Assembly: GCA_015499985.1 (NCBI GenBank) | Contig: JAAAUF010000036.1 | Location: forward strand, 1 to 64,000 | DNA from: Haplosporangium gracile | Taxonomy: Eukaryota; Mortierellomycota; Mortierellomycetes; Mortierellales; Mortierellaceae | Direction: 5' to 3' | DNA length: 64,000 bases | Shown here: positions 54,893 to 64,000 of the stretch, piece after piece | How the letters are laid out: each line of letters opens with the position of its first letter | How positions within the stretch are numbered: position 1 is the stretch's first letter | The notes under the pieces: model-generated | The model's input: the letters and a program-made list of their open reading frames with translations, nothing else | Database searches by the model: none | What the model was told of the DNA's origin: nothing | Translations under genes and position numbers: made by a program

Positions 54893-55958
54893 ATGTTCAG
54901 AGCCATCCGCCCCGCTGCCCTCTACCGCTCTGCGGCCCTCTACAAGACTGCCCCCGCCGTCGTCGCCAGAAACGCCATGGCCCTGAACTTTGCCCGCACC
55001 TATGCCTCCGCCGGCCTTGCCCGTTCGGATGTCGAGAAGCGTGTCTTGGATATCTTGGCTGGATTCAACAAGATCGACGCCAACAAGGTAATCATACGAA
55101 AATAACTAAAAGGCCGAACGAACTTACAGGAGGAGTATTGAAGGAATCACAATAACCTCAAGACTGCAGCTTCAAGGAAGGAAGGAAAACAAAAGAAGAA
55201 GAAAAAAAAACAGAAAAACAGAAATTCCGAAGTCCCGCCATGGGTGGGGTTGATCCGTGCCTTACAGGAAAAAAATACTATGTGTGATGGACTCAGCTCA
55301 GGAGTAAGGATCTTCTTCCAACATAAACCGAAACGCGCCAACAACTACTGGACGACCCTTTACGCGCAGCAACAACCAACTTCATCGACAAGCACTCTGC
55401 CATCGCGTGCGCAGCCCTCTATTTTTTTCACTGATCCGACTCCTCCGGACCTTCAAGGAAAGGAACAAGAAGACCTATACCGAAAAAAATGACCAACTGA
55501 GTTGTTTTCATGGGATTCCGATATTTCACCAATTCACATATATCATTTCCTTCAGCGCTGGAGCGACCACAACAACACATACTTGTCGCCGGGCATGTGC
55601 TGATCTTTTCTGTTCTTATATCAAAGTACAAGCAATCATTGGACGGACAGCTCTCGGAAATCAGGACCTTCATAAAGCAACAACGACACCTTTTCAAGAT
55701 CTCCGATCCGGACACACTGTCTATTCTTCACAGACTTCACAATACTCACCTCTTATTCTCCATACCCTCCACCTACTATAGATCGCCCTCAAGGCCAACT
55801 TCAACGCTGATCTCGGTTTGGACTCTTTGGATACTGTCGAGGTTGTCATGGCCATCGAGGAGGAGTTCTCGATCGAGATCCCCGATAAGGATGCCGATGA
55901 GATCAAGTCTGCCGAGCAGGCTGTCGAGTACATCTCCAAGCGCGATGATGCTCACTAA
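54893..55958 (+). CDS. ACP1: Mitochondrial acyl carrier protein
   Basis: Carries the growing acyl chain in mitochondrial fatty acid synthesis (lipoic acid precursor) and is also a structural subunit of complex I and part of LYR-protein and iron-sulfur assembly complexes. Exons 54893-55087 and 55782-55958 give 123 residues. Residues 1-40 form an Arg/Ala-rich presequence. The carrier domain holds [20 protein letters not shown]; Ser80 in DSLD is the 4'-phosphopantetheine attachment site, and [11 protein letters not shown] is the conserved acidic helix. The 694-bp intron is long for such a small gene, but it joins two conserved halves in phase (DANK, then IALKANF). No other product fits. Confidence 0.96.
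55088..55781 (+). other. Long intron of the acyl carrier protein gene
   Basis: 694 bp between a GTAATC donor and a CTATAG acceptor. No embedded gene or RNA was recognised. Confidence 0.7.
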
Positions 55959-56271
55959 ATATTGCTCATTGTCGTTCGTTTTTCCTTTTTGTTTCTTTTT
56001 ATCTACTCCTCCTCTCACTTCCCGTTTTTTTGTTAGAAGAAATATATACATCCTTTCCACTCAAAATTCTTGTTGCCCGTTGCTTGTTACTTGTGCTGAG
56101 TTCATGCATTACATACTACTCACAATACTTCAACAACGCATTGAAAGAAACGTTCCCAGGACGAACAGGATATATACGGTCGATCGGAAGGGAAGAAATC
56201 GGCGAGCGATATTACGAGAAAAGATATGAAGATCTATGCTCTAAGGTCTACAAGAAAATTACTGAGAATAA
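55959..56271. other. Convergent intergenic region
   Basis: 3' sequences of acyl carrier protein (plus) and UreD (minus). Nothing else seen. Confidence 0.4.
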
Positions 56272-57948
56272 TCAACGGAATGCGCGTTCCCAGGTGGCAC
56301 GTCCTCCAAACAACTGGTCAATCACCGAAAGTTCTTCTACTCTAACATCGTCTCCTTGACCGATTCCGGCTGCCGATCCGTGAGTGGAGGACTTTTTCAT
56401 GCGACGAGCAATCTCATCGGCATCCTCCTCCTCGTGGTCACTATCATCCATCAATTTGTTGCTCTTACTCTCCTGCAACTCATGCTCCTCAAACAACGAC
56501 TTCAAGAAATCCTGCATCTGCTCGATTCCTTGAGACGCCATCTTGACCACCATGGCCTTCATCATCATCCGTTTCCTTCTGGGCACAAAGGTTGTATCCG
56601 AAGCGGCAGAAGGGCGAGGGATTTGGACGATGGTGGCGCTCCAGAGAACTGGGTAGTCCGGGCGGAGCTCGGGTTTCTGGCCAGGGTAGATGGTGATGTG
56701 TTCGAACCGTTTGAGGATGTATTGTTGGAGACGTTCGGTTTTGGGACCCATGATGAACAACGATCCGATTGTTGAGTGGGGGTAGAGTGAAGGTGCATAG
56801 GAGGTCATCTTGGGGGCCATTGTTGGCTTTTGAGTCGTGCTGGCAGCTGAAGGTTGTTGTTGAGATGTGGATGTTGGTGTAACAGATTTTGCAGGAGACA
56901 ACGACGATGGAGAAGACGTCTTCGATTTGGAGGATGGCATGGGTGGGTTGTGTTCGATAAGGAAGCCGTCTCGAAAGATGACTGGTCCGCCTGCGGCCCT
57001 ATCCGCAACATCCCGAGGATCCTCCTCCTCCACAAACTCATCCTCTTCAAAATCTGAGGCTTGCTGAGCCTTGGGCTGATCCGATCCGGTAGTAGTAGTA
57101 GAAGGTGCTTCAGATTCAGGCTCGAGTTCTGCCCACCGGACAACCAATCGCCACTCAGCCCTCCGAGCCTTCCACCGTTCCTCCTCTCCACGACCTCCTG
57201 CAATCCAATCCAAAACAACACAGTTGGGCAACTCCTCCTCCAGATCTTCCTCCTCCTCCTGTCCACCTCCTAACAATTTCAAATGCTCCATCTGGTCCCT
57301 AACCAGACTTCCTGCTCCTGCACCTCTTGCTCTTGCAGAAAGCTGATGCCGGCTCCGTTGTGCCTGCAACAGAATCTCATGCCTCAAAAAGACACTCGAG
57401 TCCTCACACGCCACAACCGCGGGCCCCAGAAACAAGAGCACTCCTCCAGGACCCACAGTGCTGTGTAATGTCTGCGAGGCGGGCGGGTAATCGACCCGGG
57501 GGCTTTTATAGATCTTGGTGTTGCCCTGACCCAGGACCAGGAGCTTTGCGTGGCGTGCCAGGACGAATTGGAAGTCTGGGTGGTCATCTGCCAGTAGACC
57601 GCCTCCGTATGTGATCATGTAGACGATTCTTGGTGGTGGTGGTAACGGTTTAGCCGTTGTTGCAGTTCCTGCGGTTGTTGTGAGCGTGGTGATTGTTTCG
57701 GAGTTTGCATGTGCATCAGGGATCGTAGGAGAAGCGGCAGCGGAAGGAGTAGGAGAAGGGGCGGTGTTGGCAGAGGCGGGGGACATGAGTTTGAGAGGAT
57801 AAGAGGCACGGAGGGACTCGATCTGAGTTAGGCTGGTCTTGGATCGAGTAGTTGCTTTGAGAAAATTCTGGGAGACGACGGCGACGGTTGTTGGACCTGT
57901 CGAGACGACTCGGGTCTTCAAGTGTGCAGACGCAGGTTGGAATACCAT
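56272..57948 (-). CDS. Urease accessory protein UreD
   Basis: Scaffold of the urease maturation complex that, with UreF and UreG, delivers nickel to the urease active site, so urea can be used as nitrogen source. One exon of 558 residues; the start at 57948 opens directly with the conserved N-terminus. Recognisable are SLRASYPLKLMSP (about 45-57), IVYMITYGGGLLADDH with the family's GGG(L/I) motif, and LLVLGQGNTKIYKSP, where bacteria have TQxxxKVY. It is larger than the usual 280-400 residues because of low-complexity inserts: a Ser/Thr/Ala/Pro stretch (about 60-95), an acidic Glu-rich stretch (about 205-220) and a Ser/Pro/Thr-rich stretch (about 300-360). The end is acidic and polar. The urease enzyme itself is not in the window. 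GATA motifs upstream suggest nitrogen control. Confidence 0.85.
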   Translation of the reverse strand: MVFQPASAHLKTRVVSTGPTTVAVVSQNFLKATTRSKTSLTQIESLRASYPLKLMSPASANTAPSPTPSAAASPTIPDAHANSETITTLTTTAGTATTAKPLPPPPRIVYMITYGGGLLADDHPDFQFVLARHAKLLVLGQGNTKIYKSPRVDYPPASQTLHSTVGPGGVLLFLGPAVVACEDSSVFLRHEILLQAQRSRHQLSARARGAGAGSLVRDQMEHLKLLGGGQEEEEDLEEELPNCVVLDWIAGGRGEEERWKARRAEWRLVVRWAELEPESEAPSTTTTGSDQPKAQQASDFEEDEFVEEEDPRDVADRAAGGPVIFRDGFLIEHNPPMPSSKSKTSSPSSLSPAKSVTPTSTSQQQPSAASTTQKPTMAPKMTSYAPSLYPHSTIGSLFIMGPKTERLQQYILKRFEHITIYPGQKPELRPDYPVLWSATIVQIPRPSAASDTTFVPRRKRMMMKAMVVKMASQGIEQMQDFLKSLFEEHELQESKSNKLMDDSDHEEEDADEIARRMKKSSTHGSAAGIGQGDDVRVEELSVIDQLFGGRATWERAFR

Positions 57949-58186
57949 TCTTTTTTTTCTTTTTTTTTGTTTTCCTTCGAATGCAAGAGAAAGAATGTAG
58001 ACTGAAGAGATTAAGGTGAACAAAAAGATGAGAGAAAGAGAAAGATGGAGAGATGAGGATGAGGAATGAAGAGTGAGTGGGTCGAGCGAGCAAGAGAGTC
58101 GCAATAAAAGGGGAAGGGAAGAGGATAAAAAAGCACCAAAATGTACCTCTTTTTTTCCGAAAGGTACGAAGGGACTCAGGAACCAT

Positions 58187-58206
58187 TTATCTTTATCAGT
58201 CACGTG
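58187..58206 (-). promoter_or_regulatory. Paired GATA motifs beside a CACGTG E-box
   Basis: On the minus strand, CACGTG (58206-58201) is followed by TGATAA (58198-58193) and AGATAA (58192-58187), about 240-260 bp upstream of the UreD start. Fungal nitrogen regulators of the AreA/Nit2 type bind paired GATA sites; the link here is inferred. Confidence 0.5.
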
Positions 58207-58348
58207 TAGGTGTGCATATCTTGATCCATGAGAAACAAGCGTTGGTCCGGAAGAACAATTGGTTTTTTTTGTTGTTGTTGATTCTTTCGCGTTTAGTTTG
58301 GTGCAGGCCCACAAAAGAAGGCAGAATCCCTGTACATGATATGATCTG

Positions 58349-58354
58349 TTTATT
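58349..58354 (-). terminator. Poly(A) signal AATAAA of calpain
   Basis: Minus-strand AATAAA 46 nt past the calpain stop codon. Confidence 0.5.
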
Positions 58355-58399
58355 TATATGGAATGGTAAATATACAATTATAGTAATTCAACAGCCCTC

Positions 58400-60684
58400 C
58401 TACTCCTCCTTGACCTCCTCAGGTTCGGCCACCAGCTCCTTCTTGTCTGCAAGAGTGGCAGTAACACCCTCGAGATCACCCTTACCCTCCTCCTTCTCTG
58501 CAAGCTCCGCAGCCTTGGCCGCAGCCTCAACACTACGCAAGGGGTGCTCGCCAGGAATGCCCTCTAACGAAGCATTCGCGTCATGACTGTAGACGCGAAG
58601 ACCAAGCATCAACTGCCAGTTCACCTCGTCAAGCTCGACTTTCTCCTCCTCATAGTCCTCATCGTCGACACCCAAAAGAGTGCGACCAGTGACACGGGCC
58701 TGAGACATCTTGCGGATCAAGGATGCCTTGCGCTGCTGGAACATGTACGAGCTCTTGTCCATCTTGACCTGTTCAATCACCACCTGGACCCCATTGTCGC
58801 GCGTCGCAGGGCTGACGGCATTCTCCTCCTCGTCGTCGCTGTCGTCGCCATGGGTGATATCAGTGGGCTCGCGGACCACATGGGGGACGACAGTGTACTT
58901 GCCGGCCTTGAGATGCAACTCACAGCTGACGCTGCGCTTCGAGTAAGGCACAAAGATCTTGGCGCGCTTGACCAGGTTGCCCTCGTCGTCGTAGACGTGG
59001 AACGAAAGGGTGTTGTCAAACTCCGAACCAAAGGAGCCATAGTAGCGAGTATCGGGCTGGCACAAGACAATGACGGTCTTGGAGGTCTTTGTGAGCTCAA
59101 ACGCATAGTGACCGGTGGAGCGGGGCGAGACATTATAGGGAATCCAGCTGGAGGCGACGGACCAGGTGGCGTCAAAGACACGGCAGCGGTCCAAAGTGGT
59201 GAAGATGCGCAAGAAATCCCTGTAGGGCATCCAGAAGCGACCGTCGTTCTTGTCCTCGTGCTTGAGTGTCTCCATTGCCTCGGGGGTCCACTTCTCGGAC
59301 TGGTCCGACCACTCTCCGTTCCACTCGATCTTGCCCCAAGGGTTGCGAACCTGAGAAAAATATTGCGGGAACATTAGCTCCTGTCCCCCTTGGAAAAAGA
59401 TTCTTAATAACCCATCGCATTCGCATGAAATGAATACTTACATGGACAAGACGCTCGCCCTGGTACTCGGCAACATTGAGAACACTGTAAGCATGTCCGC
59501 TCTGGATTCCGTGCTTCTCAGGGTTCTCCTCCTCGAATCCAATGCTGCATCCCATCAGCGTGTGCTTGTTGACCTCTTTCATCTCCTCCTCCCAGAAGCG
59601 GTCCCGGTCTAAGATATCGCTGGTAAACATCATCGAGGCAATACCGCCAGTCAAATCCTCGATACCCTCGGCGGTGAATCCTCCATCCAATGACTCGTAA
59701 TCTCCATGGATCTTGGCATAGGCCTTCTCCATAAGAGGCAACCACGACTCGTGCTCCTCGTAGCACTTGCTAAAGTACAGCTGACGACGGCCCGAGAGCT
59801 TGTCGATCTTGTACAGGACCTGATCATCGACAACAGTCGAAACCCAGTCGCCATCTTTGAAGAAAATGAATCCGTAAACGCCGACCTGCTCGTTCCTCTT
59901 AACACAGAGCTGTTCCAAGAGTCCTGGGATGTTAGAAATAACAGCCAAAGATGCGACAAACCAGCAATCGCCCACAGAGCCCTATTTTTTTTTCAGCAAG
60001 AAGTAAAAAAGAGCGGCGGGATATTAGAGTTTGTAATGGGAGCACCCAAAAGGCACAGAGAGAGATGAATTTTGTTACAGCCTCCGTCTGACCCACTTCT
60101 CTTTCATGACCATTTTTTTTTGTTCTCGCTCTTTCTTTCTTTTCCCGCTGTTATTCACAACGGCGGCGTCTGCGCGGGAAGATGGCAGGGCCAAAAGTAC
60201 ATTTTTGATTTTTTTTTGTATGTATGTGTGTGCGTGAGAAAGTGTGTCGACTCAAAAATCTGTCCTTCCTTACCCCCATTGTCATCCTTGTTCCTTCCTT
60301 CAATCAAGAAAAACATACCTGCTGGATATCGTCAGGACTGGCACCGTTCAAAAAGAAGGCGGGTTTGCGGAACAGATCAGGGATGCGCTTGGTACCAGCA
60401 ATGTCGGGGTAAACGGTCTCGCTGATCAAGGAATTGTAGAGGCAGTTGCGACGGTCGTTCAGGAGATCGAACTTGGCATCACGGAAGCGGCAGTTGTTCT
60501 CGAGACACTCCTGAACAATGGCATCAACCTTGACCTCACAGGCCTTGCGGGCAGCAGTCATGGCAGACGTGGCGACCAGGGTGACTGAGGGCATTTGGAG
60601 AGTCTTGTTGTGCTTGGCCTGGGCAGCCTTGGCGGCCTCAGTCTCTCTGGCGATTCTCTTTGTAGCCTTGAACTTTCTGGCCAT
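58400..60684 (-). CDS. Calpain-type cysteine protease
   Basis: Intracellular papain-fold protease of the calpain family (C2). Exons on the minus strand are 60684-60319, 59981-59442 and 59350-58400, giving 618 residues; introns are 337 and 91 bp. The N-terminal 120 residues begin with a basic, Ala/Lys-rich helix and continue into NCRFRDAKFDLL and PDLFRKPAFF, the usual lead into the protease core. The catalytic triad is complete: Cys128 (QGSVGDCWF, with the oxyanion Gln from exon 1), His285 (QSGHAYSVL) and Asn305 (VRNPWGKIEWNGEWSD). Both introns fall beside active-site motifs. A C2-like domain III follows (about 370-530, including RSTGHYAFELTKTSKTVIVL). The end is Glu/Lys/Ala-rich and disordered. 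No penta-EF-hand domain is present, so it is a non-classical calpain; calcium dependence is unknown. Confidence 0.92.
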
Positions 60685-60839
60685 GTTGGGGGATATAATA
60701 TATGGGTGGGTGGAGAAAGGTGGTGATTGGAAGTTGGTTATTTCCTGGAGGGAAAGGTGAGGACTGTAGGTGGGTAGAGAAGCGTTAATGTGGAATGAAG
60801 TGAAGGAAAGAAAAGAGTGACTTCCGAGGAAGTAGAATC

Positions 60840-60847
60840 CTTTTATA
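60840..60847 (-). promoter_or_regulatory. TATA box of calpain (TATAAAAG)
   Basis: Minus-strand TATAAAAG about 156 bp upstream of the calpain start codon. Confidence 0.5.
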
Positions 60848-61218
60848 ATGGTCTTCCAGAATCAGAGAACAAACTTTATCCGTCGATGTTCTCAGTACTT
60901 TGGACCTGTGGGACAGGGACAAAGTTGGGAAAACAACTCAGCACTTTTGTTTTCTTGTTGTAGAAAACTTCTTCCGCCACCATCAGCCCAATCCTTCTAC
61001 AGCGCCCACATCCATTGCACTTGTTAATTTTCTCTCTTTTCGCCGCATGCAGAGGAATCGAAAAAGGAGTTTTTTACCTCAAGCTATTAGACCCCGAAAG
61101 CCAGTCGGGCTTAGCGATTTTTGATGTCCACCGCACCGGATCAATACCTTAGTCTCCTCCACCTCTGCAAACACTCCTCTTGTCGACTCTTGTGCTGTCT
61201 TAAAGCCGCACCCCCCCC

Positions 61219-61228
61219 NNNNNNNNNN
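61219..61228. other. Assembly gap (10 N)
   Basis: Ten undefined bases just after a run of eight C; the true length is unknown. Confidence 0.99.
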
Positions 61229-61442
61229 AGCCCAGACCGTGCATCGCTTTGACTTTTTTTTGGTTGTTCGACTATTTTCCATTGACGCCTCCAGCGCTCG
61301 CTCTTAACTATTTTCCATTTGAGACTTGCAAGGTGTGCATAGAGGGAGTATACTTTTCCAAAATCTTTTCTTGGAGGGGAAGCGAGAGTGCTGTACTTTT
61401 TGTGCGAGCGACGCTGGCTTGAGTAGTTACAAATCCCCAATT

Positions 61443-61470
61443 ACATGTACAATACATGTACAATGCATGT
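61443..61470. repeat. Tandem 11-bp repeat (ACATGTACAAT)
   Basis: Two exact ACATGTACAAT units followed by GCATGT. Each unit contains the palindrome ACATGT. Confidence 0.7.
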
Positions 61471-63782
61471 CTAGATCTTCTCAACTCCAGTCTCACAGGT
61501 TTTGCCGCTGCTAACATTTTGACAACAGCATGAACAGTCAGGAAAAAAAACAAGGGACCATGCACTGCCACATGGATAAACACATACATATGTACACTGC
61601 AGCATATATTTTTTTGTCCCCTTGGGCATCCTTAGGCAATGTAGCATAGCCACCTCATTCTTGTGGCAGTGACATGAACGAGAGATGAAGGGTGGCAAAT
61701 GAGTGTTATAATTACAAATACAACAGGCAACAGCTTTTATTGGAAAGGGTCATCTGCCAAAAGATATCCTTTTAGGCGAGTCTGACCCCCTCGCTTTTTT
61801 CTGCTCTTCTTTTTTTTTTTAAATAGCGGCCTGCATGCCTGTTGTTATCACATACGAAGGGATGAACGTCCATTCCATTGGGGTACTTTGAATACTACGC
61901 CGCTGTGGACTGTAGACTGTGAAACAAGACTATTATGGGCGTGAGAAAGCAAGACGCGTTTCTTTCTATTGCAACGATGTTGTCAAGTATGTTCAGATCA
62001 AAAGGTGAGAGACAAGGGCTAAAAAAAAAAGCGACCAGTGTGTGTGTGTGTACCAAAAGAGCCTGATGGGTTGGATGCGCCACCAAACGGGCTGTGATGT
62101 GGCAAAGCAATTTGCCACGCCACCAATTTTCAGATTGATTCCTACACTTTGGTCGATTAAAGTAGCGGCACCTTGGATACATTAGAGAAACGAAATGAAC
62201 ATGACATGACCAATAGTCTTTGACAAACCTATGTGTAGCATTGTCACAATAGATTTGAGGAAGACCTTTGCGCTTGCTCTTGAGCATAAGAACGACTCTG
62301 TTTCTTGCTTACGTATTAGAAATTTTTCGCTCTCGCCCTTGGCATCTGCCTGGAGTTGAAGGGTTTGGAAGGTCAGGTCAAAGTCGCTGACGTCGTTTCG
62401 TGAGCTACTAATACCAAATACCAGTAGCGCGATATCATGGCCGACTAGTGGTCCGGTCTACGAAGTGACGCATTTTAGAGTTCCAGACGGGTTTTATTAT
62501 TTTGCTCTCTTTTTATTTGGACCGCCCTTTCTTTCACTCCTCCACATGATTGTAATCGAGGTACTCGCCCCTCATAGTGGCAGCAGGTCTGACTACTGTT
62601 TTGTCATTCTTTTTTAATAAACGTACTCCATCCAGACCGCTCTCTCTCTCCTCCACACAAATGTTTTCGTCGTTTGAACTTGAGCCACGCGCAGGTCGCA
62701 AATTAAGCATTTTTTTTCTTTCTTTCTTGTTGGATAAAAATATAAAAAATACCCATTCTCTTTTTTGTGTTTGTTTCGGAGCGAGGAGTGTGCATAAAAA
62801 GGAATGAAAAAATGTGATCGACAAAATGAGCGATCAAGTCCGTTGGAGAATATTTTTTCTTCATCAAGGAGGATGCGTTGACGTTAACATCCTCTTCGTT
62901 TGCGCTAGTTTTGATCCAAGAGAGTAGCATGGTTGTCAACTTGTACTACGACGCGAATCAAGCGAAGGGAGGGTGTAAGTGCCAGGACCCAGAGAGGAAG
63001 AAGAAGAAGAAACGGTCCGAACCGAGGATGGGTATTAAAACAATGTATGAGAGAGAAATAAGGATGAGGAAAACCTGTTTATCGCCAGTTAAGAATTGTA
63101 AAAGGGGATCCATGCTGGCGTCAATGAAGTGGTTTTTAGGCTGATTAACCTACATTTTTTTATTTTTTTTTGGATATGAGTATATCTGTTAGTTGAATAA
63201 CGATGGTTGCCCTTGGTTCATAATATGGTTAGATTCGCCTCTGGTTACCTTTTCTTTTGTGAGCAAGGATACATGCAACTTGAATTCGTTCCATTTGTGT
63301 TGTTCGATGAGGGTGTGTTTGCATGCCAATTGTGAGCCAAACAGAACGATTGTCAGCTGCAAAAGAAAGAGAGAGGAAGGAAAAGAAATTCAGGAAAAGG
63401 GGGAGTTGGAGGTCGGTAGATTATTAACCGATTACCCAGCACGACCGGCACCTTTACCAGCCAGAACCAAGTAGTATGGGAGGAGCCAGAAAAATAAAAA
63501 AAAAATAACATAAAGTGTGCCCTTTCCAAGAGCACACCCTTTTTTTTTTTTTTTTCTTTTCTACTTTTTCTTCTTCAAGACTCCTCCCCTTCCTCATCCT
63601 TCACCTTCTCCTCTCCTCCTTCTCCCTTCCCCTCCTCCCCCCACCCACCTTTACTCCCCTTCTTCATTCACTGCCTGGCTCGTTCATTACTACGGCCCAT
63701 CTCACTTCTCGCTTCACTCATTCATTTCCACTCGTTCCCGTTCTCCATCACTCATTCACTCAACTTATACTTTCCATTCGTC

Positions 63783-64000
63783 ATGACCCTCACCTACACT
63801 CCCGTTAGCGAGATCCCCAAGGTATACCTCAACGCACTCTCTCTTCATTCACTTTTAACTTTTTTTACTTTTCAACTCTTGACTCGGACAGCAAAAAATC
63901 TCATTCACTCATTCACTCATTCCAACAACAACAACAACAACAACAACAACAACTTTAACAGATTGTTCAAGGCCTTCGCTCGGCCTTCAACGCTGGTGTC
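63783..64000 (+). CDS. Class 3 (fatty) aldehyde dehydrogenase, partial
   Basis: The first two exons of a gene cut by the right edge: 63783-63821 (MTLTYTPVSEIPK) and 63962 onward (IVQGLRSAFNAGV). The joined N-terminus matches the start of fungal ALDH3-type enzymes, which oxidise long-chain aldehydes to acids with NAD(P)+ (yeast Hfd1 is the known member). Only 26 residues are visible and no catalytic residue is included, so the call rests on this short match. The 140-bp intron ends in a CAA microsatellite. A CT-rich leader precedes the start, as for other genes here. Confidence 0.65.
   Translation, partial: MTLTYTPVSEIPKVYLNALSLHSLLTFFTFQLLTRTAKNLIHSFTHSNNNNNNNNNNFNRLFKAFARPSTLV
63923..63952. 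repeat. CAA microsatellite
   Basis: Ten CAA units inside intron 1 of the aldehyde dehydrogenase gene, preceded by an ATTCACTC short tandem repeat. Confidence 0.9.

Larger units (their letters stand above)
57949..58399. other. Intergenic region between calpain 3' end and UreD start
   Basis: 451 bp shared by the calpain 3' UTR and the UreD promoter, both genes on the minus strand. Contains a purine-rich plus-strand stretch near 57990-58130 (CT-rich in the gene's own direction), GATA motifs, an E-box and a poly(A) signal. Confidence 0.5.
60848..63782. other. Divergent 3 kb intergenic region with assembly gap
   Basis: Lies between calpain (minus) and aldehyde dehydrogenase (plus). Contains an assembly gap, a small tandem repeat, a near-CRE (TGACGTCG at 62388-62395), and a CT-rich leader (about 63541-63780) before the dehydrogenase start. 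An unexplained minus-strand open frame spans 61895-62287 (130 codons). No recognised gene. Confidence 0.45.

Noticed and set aside
62436..62453. tRNA A-box-like sequence (TGGCCGACTAGTGG)
   Set aside because: No B box or acceptor stem at the right distance; the A box has an insertion.

Overview
This window is nuclear DNA of a filamentous fungus, most likely an early-diverging one of Mortierella type (Mortierellomycota). The evidence is: spliceosomal introns with GTAAGT/GTGAGT donors in most genes; long CT-rich leaders upstream of start codons; CAG/CAA and AAC microsatellites inside and between genes; and a large intronless ARM-like/NACHT/pentapeptide/WD40 protein of a kind I associate with that group. 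The lineage is inferred from gene style, not from a phylogenetic marker.

I support sixteen protein genes, one of them cut by the right edge. Left to right: a mitochondrial PP2C phosphatase (minus, 318-3162); a secreted cysteine-rich protein (4155-5367); about 5.5 kb without a convincing gene; a PHD-finger plus linker-histone-like (H15) protein (10864-14959); cytochrome c (15554-16451); a SAS4/PEHE-like chromatin protein (17701-20837); cyclophilin A (21218-22507); the NACHT-WD40 STAND protein (minus, 22895-28477); tuberin/TSC2 (30140-36112); an FAD monooxygenase with an 11-nt micro-exon (38135-40403); a probable mitoribosomal protein (minus, 41038-41961); an F-box/leucine-rich-repeat protein (42921-47639); a secreted alkaline phosphatase (50312-52755); a small mitochondrial membrane protein (minus, 53648-54196); mitochondrial acyl carrier protein (54893-55958); urease accessory protein UreD (minus, 56272-57948); a calpain (minus, 58400-60684); and the first exons of a class 3 aldehyde dehydrogenase (63783 to the edge).

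There is no operon or obvious biosynthetic cluster; this is ordinary mixed eukaryotic gene content. Several neighbours share a theme. The PHD-H15 and SAS4/PEHE-like genes are both chromatin proteins. The small mitochondrial protein and acyl carrier protein are divergent and may share a promoter that holds a perfect CRE palindrome. UreD has paired GATA motifs beside an E-box in its short upstream region. The NACHT and TSC2 genes are divergent, very long and intronless, which contrasts with the multi-exon small genes.

I found no tRNA, rRNA, CRISPR array or recognisable transposon. Two 10-N assembly gaps lie at 37097-37106 and 61219-61228. Splice junctions were placed by eye from GT/AG signals, reading frame and conserved motifs.
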